From Roseisolibacter sp. H3M3-2 (GTDB lineage: Bacteria; Gemmatimonadota; Gemmatimonadetes; Gemmatimonadales; Gemmatimonadaceae), in NCBI RefSeq assembly GCF_029211165.1, contig NZ_JARGEK010000010.1, positions 1-34,372 on the forward strand: a stretch of DNA of 34,372 bases, given 5' to 3'. Of the stretch, positions 13,490-21,432 are shown piece after piece (positions within the stretch are counted from its first letter, which is position 1; each line of letters opens with the position of its first letter). The notes beneath the pieces are model-generated. The model did no database searches. It was not told the DNA's origin and saw nothing but the letters and a program-made list of their open reading frames with translations. The position numbers and the translations under genes are program-made.

Positions 13490-15034
13490 TCACCGCAGCG
13501 GCGGCGTGCTCGCCGGCGCCCGGCGGTGCTTCGTCGCCTGCTCGTAGGCGTACGCCAGCCGGAACAGCGTCGCCTCGTCCCACGCGCGGCCGAAGAAGGT
13601 GATCCCCGCCGGCAGCGTGTTGCCGCGCGTGTAGCCCATCGGCACCTGCACCGCCGGCCAGCCGGTGAGCGGGGAGAACACCTGGCTGTTGTCCCCCGCC
13701 GGCGTGTTGAGGTCCCCGATCAGCCGCGGCGGGTTGCTCCACGTCGGGTAGACGAACGCGTCGAGCTTCTGCGCGTCCATCACCGCCAGCAGCGCCGTGC
13801 GCACGGCGGCGCGCCGCGCCTCGCCGGCCGCGCATCCCGGCTGCCGGGCGATCGGCGCGGTGGCGCGCAGCCCGTTCTCGAGGCGCGCCTGGATCGTCGG
13901 GTGCCAGCGCCGCGACTTCACGATCTCGTCGAGGGTGCGCACCGGGGCGCGCGGGCTCGCCGCCGCCAGGAAGCCTTCGAGGTCTTCCTTGAACCGGTTG
14001 CACTCCCCGGCGCTCGTGCGCAGCAGCGAGTCCACCGCCGGCATCGGCACGGTGTCCACGACGGTCGCGCCGGCGCGCCGCAGGTCGGCCACCGCGCGCG
14101 CGAACACCGCCAGCACCCCGCTGTCCGCGCTCGGCCGCTCGTACGCCGCCCGCAGCACGCCGAGGCGCGCCCCGCGCAGCCCGTCGGCCCGCAGCGACGC
14201 CGCGTAGTCGGGGATCGCGCGGTCGCGCGCCACCGTCGTCGCCGTGTCGGCGGGGTCGTAGCCGGCGACCACCTGGAACACCGCCACTGCGTCGGCCACC
14301 GTGCGCGCCATCGGCCCCGCGACGTCGGCGCCGAGGTTGAGCGGGACCACGCCGCCGCGGCTGGTGAGCCCCATCGTGCTGCGGATCCCGACCAGCGCCT
14401 GGTGCGACGACGGCCCGCGGATCGAGTTGCCGGTGTCGGTCCCCAGCCCCACCGCGCCGAAGCTCGCCGCGACCGCCGCGGCGGTGCCGCCGCTGGAGCC
14501 GGCGGTCACGCGGTCGAGCGCGTACGGGTTCCTCGTGTACCCCGGCAGGATCGAGCTCACCGTCTCGAACGGGGTGAACGCGAACTCCGCCATGTTCGAC
14601 TTGGCGAGGATCACCGCGCCGGCCTCGCGCACCCGCCGCACCTGGAACGCGTCGCGGTCGGGGACGTACTCGGCCAGCGACAGCGAGCCCGCGGTCGTCG
14701 CCAGCCCGCGCGTCTCGAAGTTGTCCTTCACGATGACCGGCACGCAGTGCAGCGGCCCCGGGCGCCCGCCCCCGCGCAGGTGCGCGTCGAGCGAGTCGGC
14801 CACCTGCAGCGCGTCGGGGGCGACGACGACGATCGCGTTCACCGCCGGCCCCCGCTTGTCGTACGCCTCGATCCGCCGCTGGTAGGCCTCGACCAGCGCG
14901 CGGCAGGTGAGCGTGCGCGCGGCCAGCGCGCGCCGCAGCTCGGCGACCGGCGTCTCGACGACCTGCGGCGCCCGCGGCGTCTGCGCGGCCAGCGCCGCCG
15001 GCGCGGCCAGCAGCGGGAGGAGGAGACGCCTCAC
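13490..15034 (-). CDS. Sec-exported amidase (amidase signature family), second paralogue
   Basis: 514 aa with a clear Sec signal (MRRLLLPLLAAPAALAAQTP). The triad is Lys103 in CVPVIVKDNFETRG, cis-Ser180 in TAGSSGGTAAAVAAS and Ser204 in GTDTGNSIRGPSS; the usual G-G-S of the nucleophile loop is G-N-S here, as in a subgroup of secreted amidases. The C-terminal half has YPTWSNPPRLIGDLNTP and GYTRGNTLPAGITFFGRAW, giving the full family length. The start is GTG at 15034, overlapping the M20 gene stop by four bases (GTGA). It differs greatly from the neighbouring Tat amidase, so the pair is not a recent duplication; the two probably have different substrates. Confidence 0.87.
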   Translation of the reverse strand: MRRLLLPLLAAPAALAAQTPRAPQVVETPVAELRRALAARTLTCRALVEAYQRRIEAYDKRGPAVNAIVVVAPDALQVADSLDAHLRGGGRPGPLHCVPVIVKDNFETRGLATTAGSLSLAEYVPDRDAFQVRRVREAGAVILAKSNMAEFAFTPFETVSSILPGYTRNPYALDRVTAGSSGGTAAAVAASFGAVGLGTDTGNSIRGPSSHQALVGIRSTMGLTSRGGVVPLNLGADVAGPMARTVADAVAVFQVVAGYDPADTATTVARDRAIPDYAASLRADGLRGARLGVLRAAYERPSADSGVLAVFARAVADLRRAGATVVDTVPMPAVDSLLRTSAGECNRFKEDLEGFLAAASPRAPVRTLDEIVKSRRWHPTIQARLENGLRATAPIARQPGCAAGEARRAAVRTALLAVMDAQKLDAFVYPTWSNPPRLIGDLNTPAGDNSQVFSPLTGWPAVQVPMGYTRGNTLPAGITFFGRAWDEATLFRLAYAYEQATKHRRAPASTPPLR

Positions 15035-16395
15035 GCGGGGAGCCCCGCGTCGAGCTTCAGCAGCGTGTGCAGCAGCACGTTGGCTCCGTTGGTGATGTCG
15101 TCCGGCCGGCTGAACTCCTTCGGCGAGTGGCTGATCCCGCCCACGCTCGGGATGAAGATCATCCCCATCGGCCCGAGCTGCGCGATCGCCTGCGCGTCGT
15201 GCCCGGCGCCGCTCGGCAGCACCTTCGACGACAGCCCCAGCCCGCGCGCCGCCTCGGCGATCAGCGCGCGCACGCGCGGGTCGCTCGGCGCCGGGATGTT
15301 GGTGTGCAGCGGCTGGTACGCGAACGTCGTCCCCGTCGCCATCGCGATCGCGTCGGCCTCGGTGCGGATGCGGGCGTACAGCGCCTCGATCCTCGCGCCG
15401 TCGAGGTCGCGCAGCTCCAGCGTGCACACCACGCGGCCGGGGATCACGTTGGGCGCGCCGGGGAACGCCTGCATCCGCCCCACCGTCCCCACCTGCCGCC
15501 CGGGCGTCGTGGTGACCACGCGGTTCACCAGCTCGACGAAGCGCGCCGCCGCCAGCAGCGCGTCCTGGCGCCCCGGCATCGGCGTCGTGCCGGCGTGGTT
15601 GGCGAAGCCGGTGACCGTCACCTCCCACTGCCCGATCCCGACGATCCCCTCGACCACGCCGATCGCGACCTGCTCCGCGTCGAGCGTGCCGCCCTGCTCG
15701 ATGTGCAGCTCGAGGTAGCCGGCGACGTCCCCCTTCCGCCGGCGCACCGCCGCGAGCCGCGCCGGGTCGCCGCCGAGGAAGCGGATGCCGTCGGCGACCG
15801 TCTTCCCGCTGCGGCTGACGTTCGCCAGCTCCTTCTCCCCGATCCCGAGCGCGACGGCGGTGCTGCCGTACAACCCGCCCTCCTCGTTCTGCCAGATCGT
15901 GACCTCGAGCGGGTGGCGCGTGGACACGCCGCGCTCGGCGAGCGTGCGCGCGACCTCGATGGCGGCGAGCGACCCCACCGGTCCGTCGTAGTTGCCGCCG
16001 TCGGGGACCGAGTCGACGTGCGAGCCGAAGAGGATCGGCTTCCGCGACGCCTCGCGCCCCGCGCGCCGCCCGATGATGTTGCCGGCCGCGTCCACGCCCG
16101 GCTCCAGCCGCGCGTCGCGCATCAGCTGCGTGACGTAGGCGCGCGCGTCGCGGTCGGCGTCGGAGTACGCGACGCGGTCCACGCCGCCCCGCTCGTTGCG
16201 CCCGAACCGCGACAGCTCCTGCAGCTGCCGGTTGAGGCGCGCCCCGTCCACGCGCAGCGCCGCCGTCGGCTGCGCTGACTGCGCCGGCTGCGCGCCGCCG
16301 AGGTCGGCCCCTCGCCGGTCGCTCGGGAGCAGCGACGCCGCGGCGGCGCCGAGCAGCGTCGCCGAGAAGGCGCGGCGGTCGATGTCGCCGCTCAT
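15031..16395 (-). CDS. M20-family Zn amidohydrolase (N-carbamoyl-L-amino-acid hydrolase / allantoate amidohydrolase type), exported
   Basis: 454 aa. A Tat-like N-terminus (DRRAFSATLLGAAAASLLP, 6-24) is followed by a low-complexity AQPAQSAQP linker. The two-metal site of the hydantoinase/carbamoylase family is intact: His126 (GSHVDS), Asp137 (YDG), Glu171-Glu172 (NEEGG), His231 (ELHIEQG) and the late His in GISHSPKE; the dimerisation block HAGTTPMPGRQDAL is present. The family cleaves N-carbamoyl amino acids, allantoate or ureidoglycolate, normally in the cytoplasm, so an exported copy is unusual. The ATG overlaps the DUF1028 stop (ATGA) and the end overlaps the next amidase. Specificity is not readable from sequence. 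Confidence 0.87.
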   Translation of the reverse strand: MSGDIDRRAFSATLLGAAAASLLPSDRRGADLGGAQPAQSAQPTAALRVDGARLNRQLQELSRFGRNERGGVDRVAYSDADRDARAYVTQLMRDARLEPGVDAAGNIIGRRAGREASRKPILFGSHVDSVPDGGNYDGPVGSLAAIEVARTLAERGVSTRHPLEVTIWQNEEGGLYGSTAVALGIGEKELANVSRSGKTVADGIRFLGGDPARLAAVRRRKGDVAGYLELHIEQGGTLDAEQVAIGVVEGIVGIGQWEVTVTGFANHAGTTPMPGRQDALLAAARFVELVNRVVTTTPGRQVGTVGRMQAFPGAPNVIPGRVVCTLELRDLDGARIEALYARIRTEADAIAMATGTTFAYQPLHTNIPAPSDPRVRALIAEAARGLGLSSKVLPSGAGHDAQAIAQLGPMGMIFIPSVGGISHSPKEFSRPDDITNGANVLLHTLLKLDAGLPA

Positions 16396-17447
16396 CGCCG
16401 CACCGCCGTCACGTCGAGCAGCGCGCGCCGCACCTGGTCCGCCTTCCCCGCGCGGTCCAGCGCCGCCCACAGCCGCTCCACCGTCGCGTCGTCGACGAGC
16501 CCCGGCGGGGAGCCCAGCGCGGGGGTCGCGAGCCGCTCGGCGGCGCGGAAGGCGTCGACCGCGGCCACCGCCTCGGGAGTGTAGAGCGTCGCCGTCGAGT
16601 CGCGGGCGAGCGCCGGCGTGCCGCCCCGGAAGTGCCCGAGCGCGTGCAGCATCACCTTCAGCTGCCAGACGTCGTTGCCGCTCTGCTGCTCCAGCTGGCG
16701 GAAGCCGAGCGTCTGCGACACGGCGTCGTAGACGCGGCGCAGCTCGGCCACCGGCTCGGGGTGCTCGCAGACGTTGATGTTGGCGGTGACGCCGTCGGCG
16801 CCGCGCGCGCGCCCCGGCCGCGGGTCCGCGACGACGACCGCGGCCGACTGCGCGCGCCCCTTCGGCGCGTCGCCGCCCGCCGCGTCGGCGGCCGCGCTCG
16901 CGTCGATCAGCCGGTCGGCGAGGTGGCGCGGCCGCCCCTCGCTCCCCTCGAAGCTGGCCGCCACCGCCTCCAGCACGCCGGGGCCGACGAGCAGGTTCCC
17001 CTGCGTGACGAAGTGCCTCCCGGCCCGGTGCCCCGCCCACGCGGTGGTCCCCGTCCCCGTGTGCTGCGCCGCGCGCCCGGCGAGCGCGGTCACGCCGACC
17101 TGCCGGCCGGCGGCGCCGCTGTCGCCGGCCAGCGCGCGGCGCAGCGTGTCCTGCGGCTCCTCCCCGCCGGCCAGCGCGTCGTGCAGCGTCGTCCCGTAGT
17201 CGGTGCGGGTGTTCGCCTGCGTCGCCACCGCGCCGACGCCCGCGCGCACCCACGGCACCCCGTTCCCGACGCACGGCACGCGCGTCGTCACCGCCACGCC
17301 GGTCTCCCCCGTCCGCGGATCGACCGCGGCGATCGAGAAGGTCGCGAACTGCGGGTCGCGGCCGGCGCCCCACGCGGCCGGCTCCTGCGCGGCGAGGGCG
17401 GGGGCGCACAGCAGCGCGGCGGCGACTGCGCGGAGGGGGCGGGGCAT
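16392..17447 (-). CDS. DUF1028 (Ntn-hydrolase-like) exported protein
   Basis: 351 aa with a Sec signal (MPRPLRAVAAALLCAPALAA then QEP). The DUF1028 core covers about 33-240: FATFSIAAVDPRTGETGVAV, VPWVRAGVGAVATQANTRTD, RQVGVTALAGRAAQHTG, AWAGHRAGRHFVTQGNLLVG and GVLEAVAASFEG. The family is related to Ntn-hydrolases, whose nucleophile is the first residue after processing; here TFSIAAVD would supply a Thr or Ser after cleavage, which is an inference. A C-terminal segment (about 245-351) contains a helical domain with GNDVWQLKVMLHALGHFRGG, similar to a peptidoglycan-binding-like extension seen in some members. First gene of the operon; the promoter must lie in the hairpin-rich spacer 17448-17737. 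Confidence 0.85.
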   Translation of the reverse strand: MPRPLRAVAAALLCAPALAAQEPAAWGAGRDPQFATFSIAAVDPRTGETGVAVTTRVPCVGNGVPWVRAGVGAVATQANTRTDYGTTLHDALAGGEEPQDTLRRALAGDSGAAGRQVGVTALAGRAAQHTGTGTTAWAGHRAGRHFVTQGNLLVGPGVLEAVAASFEGSEGRPRHLADRLIDASAAADAAGGDAPKGRAQSAAVVVADPRPGRARGADGVTANINVCEHPEPVAELRRVYDAVSQTLGFRQLEQQSGNDVWQLKVMLHALGHFRGGTPALARDSTATLYTPEAVAAVDAFRAAERLATPALGSPPGLVDDATVERLWAALDRAGKADQVRRALLDVTAVRR

Positions 17448-17499
17448 CGGCGGGGCGGGCGGGAGGGAGCGGGGGGCTCGTTATCCTCGCCCGGTGTAG

Positions 17500-17730
17500 T
17501 GCGGAACGGCAAGAGCGAACCGTACGGCGCAGTTCAGGATGCGGCGCAGTTCCGGGTACGGCGAAGATCGGGGTGAACCGAAAACAGGGGTAGTGCGCAG
17601 ACCGGGGTACCGCGGACCTACAGCCCCAAGCCGGTAGGTCCGCCGTATCCCGGTGTTCGGTTCACCCCTCTCTTCGGTTCACCCCGCTCTGCGCACTGCC
17701 CTGCACTGCGCCGTACCCCGGTCTACGCCC
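17500..17730. repeat. Nested inverted repeats in a 290-bp gene-free spacer (element D)
   Basis: The spacer 17448-17737 has no believable ORF but several interleaved inverted repeats. GGGGTGAACCGAA (17570-17582) is matched perfectly by TTCGGTTCACCCC twice, at 17656-17668 and 17673-17685. CGGACCTAC pairs with GTAGGTCCG across a short loop near 17622-17642. AGTGCGCAGA near 17592 pairs with TCTGCGCACT near 17690, and CCGGGTACGGCG near 17552 pairs with CGCCGTACCCCGG near 17709. The arms are nested, so nearly the whole stretch can fold as one branched structure. It separates two minus-strand operons and must also contain the promoter of the DUF1028 operon. Confidence 0.75.
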
Positions 17731-17737
17731 TGGAAGG

Positions 17738-18577
17738 TCAGAGCGCGTGCCCGCAGCGTCGGCAAAAGCGCGCGTCGACGTCGTGCCCCTCCGCCGCGCA
17801 GCTCGGACACGCCTGCCCCGAGACCGGGTGTCCCCGCCCCTGCGTCAGCTCCGCCGTCACGATCCCCGTCGGCACGGCGATGATCCCGTAGCCGAGGATC
17901 ATCACGAGCGACGCCAGCGTGCGCCCCAGCCCCGTGCGCGGCGAGAGGTCGCCGTAGCCGACGGTGGTGAGCGTCACGACCGCCCAGTACATGCTCGTCG
18001 GGATGCTGGTGAAGCCGTGCGCCGGCCCCTCGACGACGAACATCAGCGAGCCGATGACGACGATCAGCGTGCTGACCGTCAGCAGGAACACCGCGATCTT
18101 GCGCGAGCTCGCCCGCAGCGCCCGCGTCAGCGTCGCCGCCTCGCTCAGGAAGCGCGACAGCTTGAGCACGCGGAAGACGCGCAGCAGGCGCAGCACGCGC
18201 ACCACCAGCAGCGCCTGCGCCCCGGGGAAGAAGAGGCTGACGTACGTCGGCAGGATCGCCAGCACGTCGACCACGCCGTAGAAGCTGGTCGCGTAGGCGA
18301 GCGGGCGGCGCACGGCGGCCAGCCGCAGCAGGTACTCCGCCGTGAAGACGAGCGTCAGCGTCCACTCGGTGACGCGCAGCGCGCGGTAGGCGCCGGGGGA
18401 GAGCCCGGGCACCGTCTCCACGCTCACCACCGCCACGCTGACCAGGACCAGGACGATCAGCGCCAGGTCGAACGCGCGGCCGGCGGGGGTGTCGCTCTCG
18501 AAGACGACCTGGTGCAGCCGCGCGCGCGCCGGGGCGGTCGCGGGCGCCTCCTCGGCGCGCGGCGGGTCGTGCGTCAC
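17738..18577 (-). CDS. Voltage-gated potassium channel with C-terminal zinc ribbon
   Basis: 279 aa, six-helix Kv-type channel of the inner membrane. The S4 sensor is VVRVLRLLRVFRVLKL (125-140) with Arg/Lys at every third position (127, 130, 133, 136, 139). The pore contains the canonical potassium filter TVGYGD (205-210) after SMYWAVVTLT. S6 is followed immediately by a four-cysteine zinc ribbon, CPSC (257-260) and CRRCG (272-276), which is the only cytoplasmic C-terminal domain. Tetramerisation or metal/redox gating through the ribbon is an inference. The start is GTG at 18577, 12 bases behind the secreted-protein gene, so the two form an operon. Confidence 0.88.
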   Translation of the reverse strand: MTHDPPRAEEAPATAPARARLHQVVFESDTPAGRAFDLALIVLVLVSVAVVSVETVPGLSPGAYRALRVTEWTLTLVFTAEYLLRLAAVRRPLAYATSFYGVVDVLAILPTYVSLFFPGAQALLVVRVLRLLRVFRVLKLSRFLSEAATLTRALRASSRKIAVFLLTVSTLIVVIGSLMFVVEGPAHGFTSIPTSMYWAVVTLTTVGYGDLSPRTGLGRTLASLVMILGYGIIAVPTGIVTAELTQGRGHPVSGQACPSCAAEGHDVDARFCRRCGHAL

Positions 18578-18589
18578 GGCATCAGGGCG

Positions 18590-18961
18590 TCAGTACAGCC
18601 GGGACCAGATCTGCTCGAGGACCGCACGGGGGACGTTGGTGAAGCTCGGGCGCTCCTCGCCCGGCGCCACGACCGCGCGGCGGACGACGCCGTCGGCGCC
18701 GCGGTAGTATACGAACCGGCGGTCGCCTTCGGGAACGGTGCGGACGACCGTGTACCCGTTGCGCCCGAAGACGTCGCGCAGCACGACGACACCGTCGTCG
18801 GCCCGGTAGAGCTTCTTCGCCTGCCCCGGCGGGAGGCCGCCCTTCTTGGCGAGCCCCGGCGGGACCTTGTTGCCGTTGCCGTTCCCCTTCCCCCGCCCCT
18901 GGGCCTCGGCCGTGCCGGCCGCCAGCGCGAGGAGGGCGAACGCGAGGATGGATCTGCGCAT
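18590..18961 (-). CDS. Small secreted protein with PPG(L/Q)AKK motifs
   Basis: 123 aa. A Sec signal (MRRSILAFALLALAAGTAEA) is followed by a Gly/Asn/Lys-rich stretch (QGRGKGNGNGNK), two copies of PPGLAKK/PPGQAKK (34-50) and a beta-rich C-terminal domain with YTVVRTVPEGDRRFVYYRG. The PPGxAKK arrangement recalls the CigR/RcnB-like periplasmic proteins, but I cannot assign the family. The SD is nearly perfect (GGAGGAGGTGA four bases before the ATG), which fixes the start and suggests high expression. It precedes the potassium channel gene by 12 bases; a link between the two is suggested only by the operon. Confidence 0.75.
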   Translation of the reverse strand: MRRSILAFALLALAAGTAEAQGRGKGNGNGNKVPPGLAKKGGLPPGQAKKLYRADDGVVVLRDVFGRNGYTVVRTVPEGDRRFVYYRGADGVVRRAVVAPGEERPSFTNVPRAVLEQIWSRLY

Positions 18962-19007
18962 GTGGTCACCTCCTCCCGTCCCGGAGTGCAGGATCGGCGC
19001 CCACGAG

Positions 19008-19027
19008 CCCGGCGGTCGTGCGCCGGG
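19008..19027 (-). terminator. Short hairpin downstream of the ornithine aminotransferase gene
   Basis: CCCGGCG (19008-19014) and CGCCGGG (19021-19027) form a seven-bp stem with a six-base loop, 17 bases beyond the ornithine aminotransferase stop on the minus strand. There is no T-run, so terminator function is tentative. Confidence 0.4.
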
Positions 19028-19044
19028 TCACGGCCCGGGCGACC

Positions 19045-20262
19045 TCAGCCGGCGAACACCGCCGCGAACTGCTCCGCCGCCCACGCCAGGTCGTCGCGCC
19101 CGACCACGAGAGGCGGCGCCAGGCGGATGACCGTGTCGTGCGTCTCCTTGCACAGGACCCCGCGCGCCTGCAGCGCCTCGCAGTAGAGGCGCGCCGGCAC
19201 GCGCAGCTGCATCCCGATCAGCAGCCCGCGCCCGCGCACCTCGACCACGTCCGGGTGCGCGATCCCGCGCAGCGCGCGCAGCAGCCACGCCCCCAACTCC
19301 GCCGACCGCTCGGCCAGGCGCTCGTCGCGCAGCACGCCCAGCGCCGCGCGCGCCACCGCGCACCCCAGCGGGTTGCCGCCGAAGGTGCTGCCGTGCGACC
19401 CCGGGCCGAACACGTCGAGCACGTCGCGCCGCGCGACCACCGCCGACACCGGGTAGAAGCCCCCCGACAGCGCCTTGCCGAGGACGTACGCGTCGGGGCG
19501 GACCCCCTCGTGGTCGCAGGCGAACGTCCGCCCCGTGCGCCCGAGCCCCGTCTGGATCTCGTCGGCGATCATCAGGACGTTCCGCTCCGTGCACAGCGCG
19601 CGCAGCCCGCGCAGGAAGCCGTCGGGCGGCAGCAGGATCCCCGCCTCCGCCTGGATCGGCTCGAACAGCACGGCGCAGGTGCGCGGCCCCATCGCGTCGC
19701 GCACCGCGTCGAGGTCCCCGAACGGCAGCACGCGGAACCCGGGCGCGAACGGGCCGAAGCCGTCGCGGTACGCCGCCTCGGTCGAGAAGCCGACGATGGT
19801 GGTGGTACGCCCGTGGAAGTTGTTGGCGAAGACGAGGATCTCCGCCTCGCCGTCCGGGATCCCCTTCACCCGGTGCCCCCACCGCCGCGCCGCCTTGATC
19901 GCCGTCTCCACCGCCTCGGCGCCGGTGTTCATCGGCAGCACGACGTCGAGCCCGCACAGCGCGGCCAGCTCGGCGCAGAACGCCGGCAGCTGGTCGTTGC
20001 GGAACGCGCGCGAGGTGAGCGTCACGCGCGACGCCTGCTCCACCAGCGCGGCGAGGATGCGCGGGTGCCGGTGCCCCTGGTTCAGCGCCGAGTACGCGCT
20101 CAGGCAGTCCAGGTAGCGCCGCCCCTCCACGTCCCACACCCACGCCCCCTCCGCGCGCTCGATCACGAGGTCGAGCGGGTGGTAGTTGTGGGCGCCGTGG
20201 GCGTCCTCCAGCGCGATCAACGAGTCCGTGGTCGCGCTGCCGTCGAGCGTCGTGGTGGCCAT
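19045..20262 (-). CDS. rocD: Ornithine aminotransferase
   Basis: Class III PLP aminotransferase, 405 aa, converting ornithine and 2-oxoglutarate to glutamate-5-semialdehyde and glutamate in arginine breakdown. Diagnostic blocks: [20 protein letters not shown] (28-47), the OAT-specific [14 protein letters not shown] (54-67), [19 protein letters not shown] (111-129), [27 protein letters not shown] with Asp234 and Gln237, and the Schiff-base Lys263 in [16 protein letters not shown]. The ATG at 20262 was preferred over an in-frame GTG two codons upstream; neither has a good SD. It follows arginase on the same strand across a 67-bp gap that contains a strong hairpin, so expression of the two may not be equal. 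Confidence 0.92.
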   Translation of the reverse strand: MATTTLDGSATTDSLIALEDAHGAHNYHPLDLVIERAEGAWVWDVEGRRYLDCLSAYSALNQGHRHPRILAALVEQASRVTLTSRAFRNDQLPAFCAELAALCGLDVVLPMNTGAEAVETAIKAARRWGHRVKGIPDGEAEILVFANNFHGRTTTIVGFSTEAAYRDGFGPFAPGFRVLPFGDLDAVRDAMGPRTCAVLFEPIQAEAGILLPPDGFLRGLRALCTERNVLMIADEIQTGLGRTGRTFACDHEGVRPDAYVLGKALSGGFYPVSAVVARRDVLDVFGPGSHGSTFGGNPLGCAVARAALGVLRDERLAERSAELGAWLLRALRGIAHPDVVEVRGRGLLIGMQLRVPARLYCEALQARGVLCKETHDTVIRLAPPLVVGRDDLAWAAEQFAAVFAG

Positions 20263-20274
20263 GATCACCGTGGG

Positions 20275-20325
20275 GCTGCGGGCTGCGGGCTGCGGATTCG
20301 GAAACCGCAGCCCGCAGTCCGCAGC
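20275..20325. repeat. Heptad-repeat hairpin between arginase and ornithine aminotransferase genes (element C)
   Basis: Three 7-bp units of GCTGCGG (20275-20295) face three inverted units (20305-20325). The 21-bp stem has a single mismatch and the nine-base loop is ATTCGGAAA. It is the same word family as element A (CTGCGNN). Because it lies between two co-directional genes, it may attenuate read-through or stabilise the upstream mRNA. Confidence 0.8.
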
Positions 20326-20329
20326 ATCG

Positions 20330-21295
20330 TCAGAGGATTCTCCGCCCGAACGCGGACGCCAGCAGGTCGACCGCCAGCTCCGCGGTGTGGTTGTGCCGGT
20401 CGAGGATCGGGTTGATCTCGACCAGGTCCATCGAGAGCATCGCGTGCGCGTCGGCGACGATCTCCATCGCCAGGTGCGCCTCGCGCAGCGTCGCGCCTCC
20501 GCGCACCGGGGTGCCGACGCCCGGCGCCTCCGACGGGTCGACCCAGTCGGCGTCGCACGAGACGTGGATCCCGCCCGTGCCGCGCATCGTGATCTCGATC
20601 GCGTCGGTCATCACCGCGCGCAGCCCGCGCTCGTCGATGTCGCGCATCGTGAAGGCCCGGATCCCGAGCTCGCGGATCAGCGCGCGCTCCGGCGGGTCGA
20701 CGTCGCGCAGCCCGACGTACACGACGTGCTCGGGGCGCACCGCCGGCCCCGGCGCCGCCAGCCCGGACAGCCGCGGGTCGCCCAGGCCGAGCAGGTGCGC
20801 GACCGGCATCCCGTGCACGTTCCCCGACCCGCTCGAGTCGGGGGTGTGGATGTCCGAGTGCGCGTCGAGCCAGAGCAGCCCCAGCGCCTCGCCGCGCTCG
20901 GCGAGCGCCGTGGCCACGCCGGCCACCGAGCCCGCGCCGAGCGAGTGGTCGCCGCCCAGCACCAGCGGCGTCGCGCCGTTGCGCAGCGCGCCGGCGGTGA
21001 ACGTCGCCAGCTCGGCGCACACCTCGGCGATCGCCGGGAGGAAGGCGCGCCCGCCGGCCGTGCCGGTGAACGACGTGCGGTCGGGGACGCGCACGTTGCC
21101 GTGGTCCTCGACCGCGTGCCCGAGCTGCGCCAGCCGCTCGGCGACCCCGGCCAGCCGCATCGCCGACGGGCCCATGTCCACCCCGCGGCGGCTGGCCCCG
21201 AGGTCCATCGGGACGCCGACGATGTGGACGTCGCGGACGCCGCGGCGCGTCTGGTGCGCGGGGAGGGAGCGGGGGTCGTCGAGCAGCGTGGCCAT
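20330..21295 (-). CDS. rocF: Arginase
   Basis: Ureohydrolase of 321 aa that hydrolyses arginine to ornithine and urea. The binuclear manganese ligands are all visible: His117 in LGGDHSLG, Asp144, His146 and Asp148 in WLDAHSDIH, and Asp248 and Asp250 in SCDADWVDP. The arginase-type blocks [20 protein letters not shown] (27-46) and [16 protein letters not shown] (156-170) favour arginase over agmatinase. The aspartate block is normally S(F/L)D(V/L)DxLDP; here it is SCDADWVDP, a mild variation that keeps both ligands. It is divergent from an Lrp/AsnC gene and is the first gene of a rocF-rocD operon, which together turns arginine into glutamate semialdehyde. Confidence 0.93.
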   Translation of the reverse strand: MATLLDDPRSLPAHQTRRGVRDVHIVGVPMDLGASRRGVDMGPSAMRLAGVAERLAQLGHAVEDHGNVRVPDRTSFTGTAGGRAFLPAIAEVCAELATFTAGALRNGATPLVLGGDHSLGAGSVAGVATALAERGEALGLLWLDAHSDIHTPDSSGSGNVHGMPVAHLLGLGDPRLSGLAAPGPAVRPEHVVYVGLRDVDPPERALIRELGIRAFTMRDIDERGLRAVMTDAIEITMRGTGGIHVSCDADWVDPSEAPGVGTPVRGGATLREAHLAMEIVADAHAMLSMDLVEINPILDRHNHTAELAVDLLASAFGRRIL

Positions 21296-21365
21296 GGTCG
21301 CGAGAGAGGAGGGTCCGGCCCGGACCGGGGCATGATGCCGGCCACCGCTGTCAGCAACAAGCGAG

Positions 21366-21390
21366 AAGGCCGCGCGATCTGCGCGGCCTT
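21366..21390. promoter_or_regulatory. Terminator-like hairpin in the arginase/Lrp divergent spacer
   Basis: AAGGCCGCGC (21366-21375) and GCGCGGCCTT (21381-21390) form a perfect 10-bp stem with a five-base loop, followed on the plus strand by TCTAGCGTTT and on the minus strand by CTCGCTTG. It lies between two divergent starts, where no transcript should need to end, so it may be an attenuator, an insulator or a protein-binding site. Confidence 0.5.
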
Positions 21391-21412
21391 TCTAGCGTTT
21401 CGCCAGCACCCG

Positions 21413-21427
21413 CTGACATATTGCCAG
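21413..21427 (+). promoter_or_regulatory. Candidate Lrp/AsnC autoregulatory site
   Basis: CTGACATATTGCCAG is a 15-bp imperfect palindrome (CTGRCA-N3-TGYCAG) with an AT-rich centre, the length and layout of Lrp-family sites. It ends five bases before the ATG of the Lrp-like gene and overlaps the best -10-like sequence (CATATT). Binding by the neighbouring regulator is an inference. Confidence 0.4.
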
Positions 21428-21432
21428 GCACG

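Noticed and set aside
11995-15034. The two amidase genes as a recent tandem duplication
   Set aside because: They differ in signal type, nucleophile loop (GGS versus GNS) and most of the sequence, so they are old paralogues or separate acquisitions.
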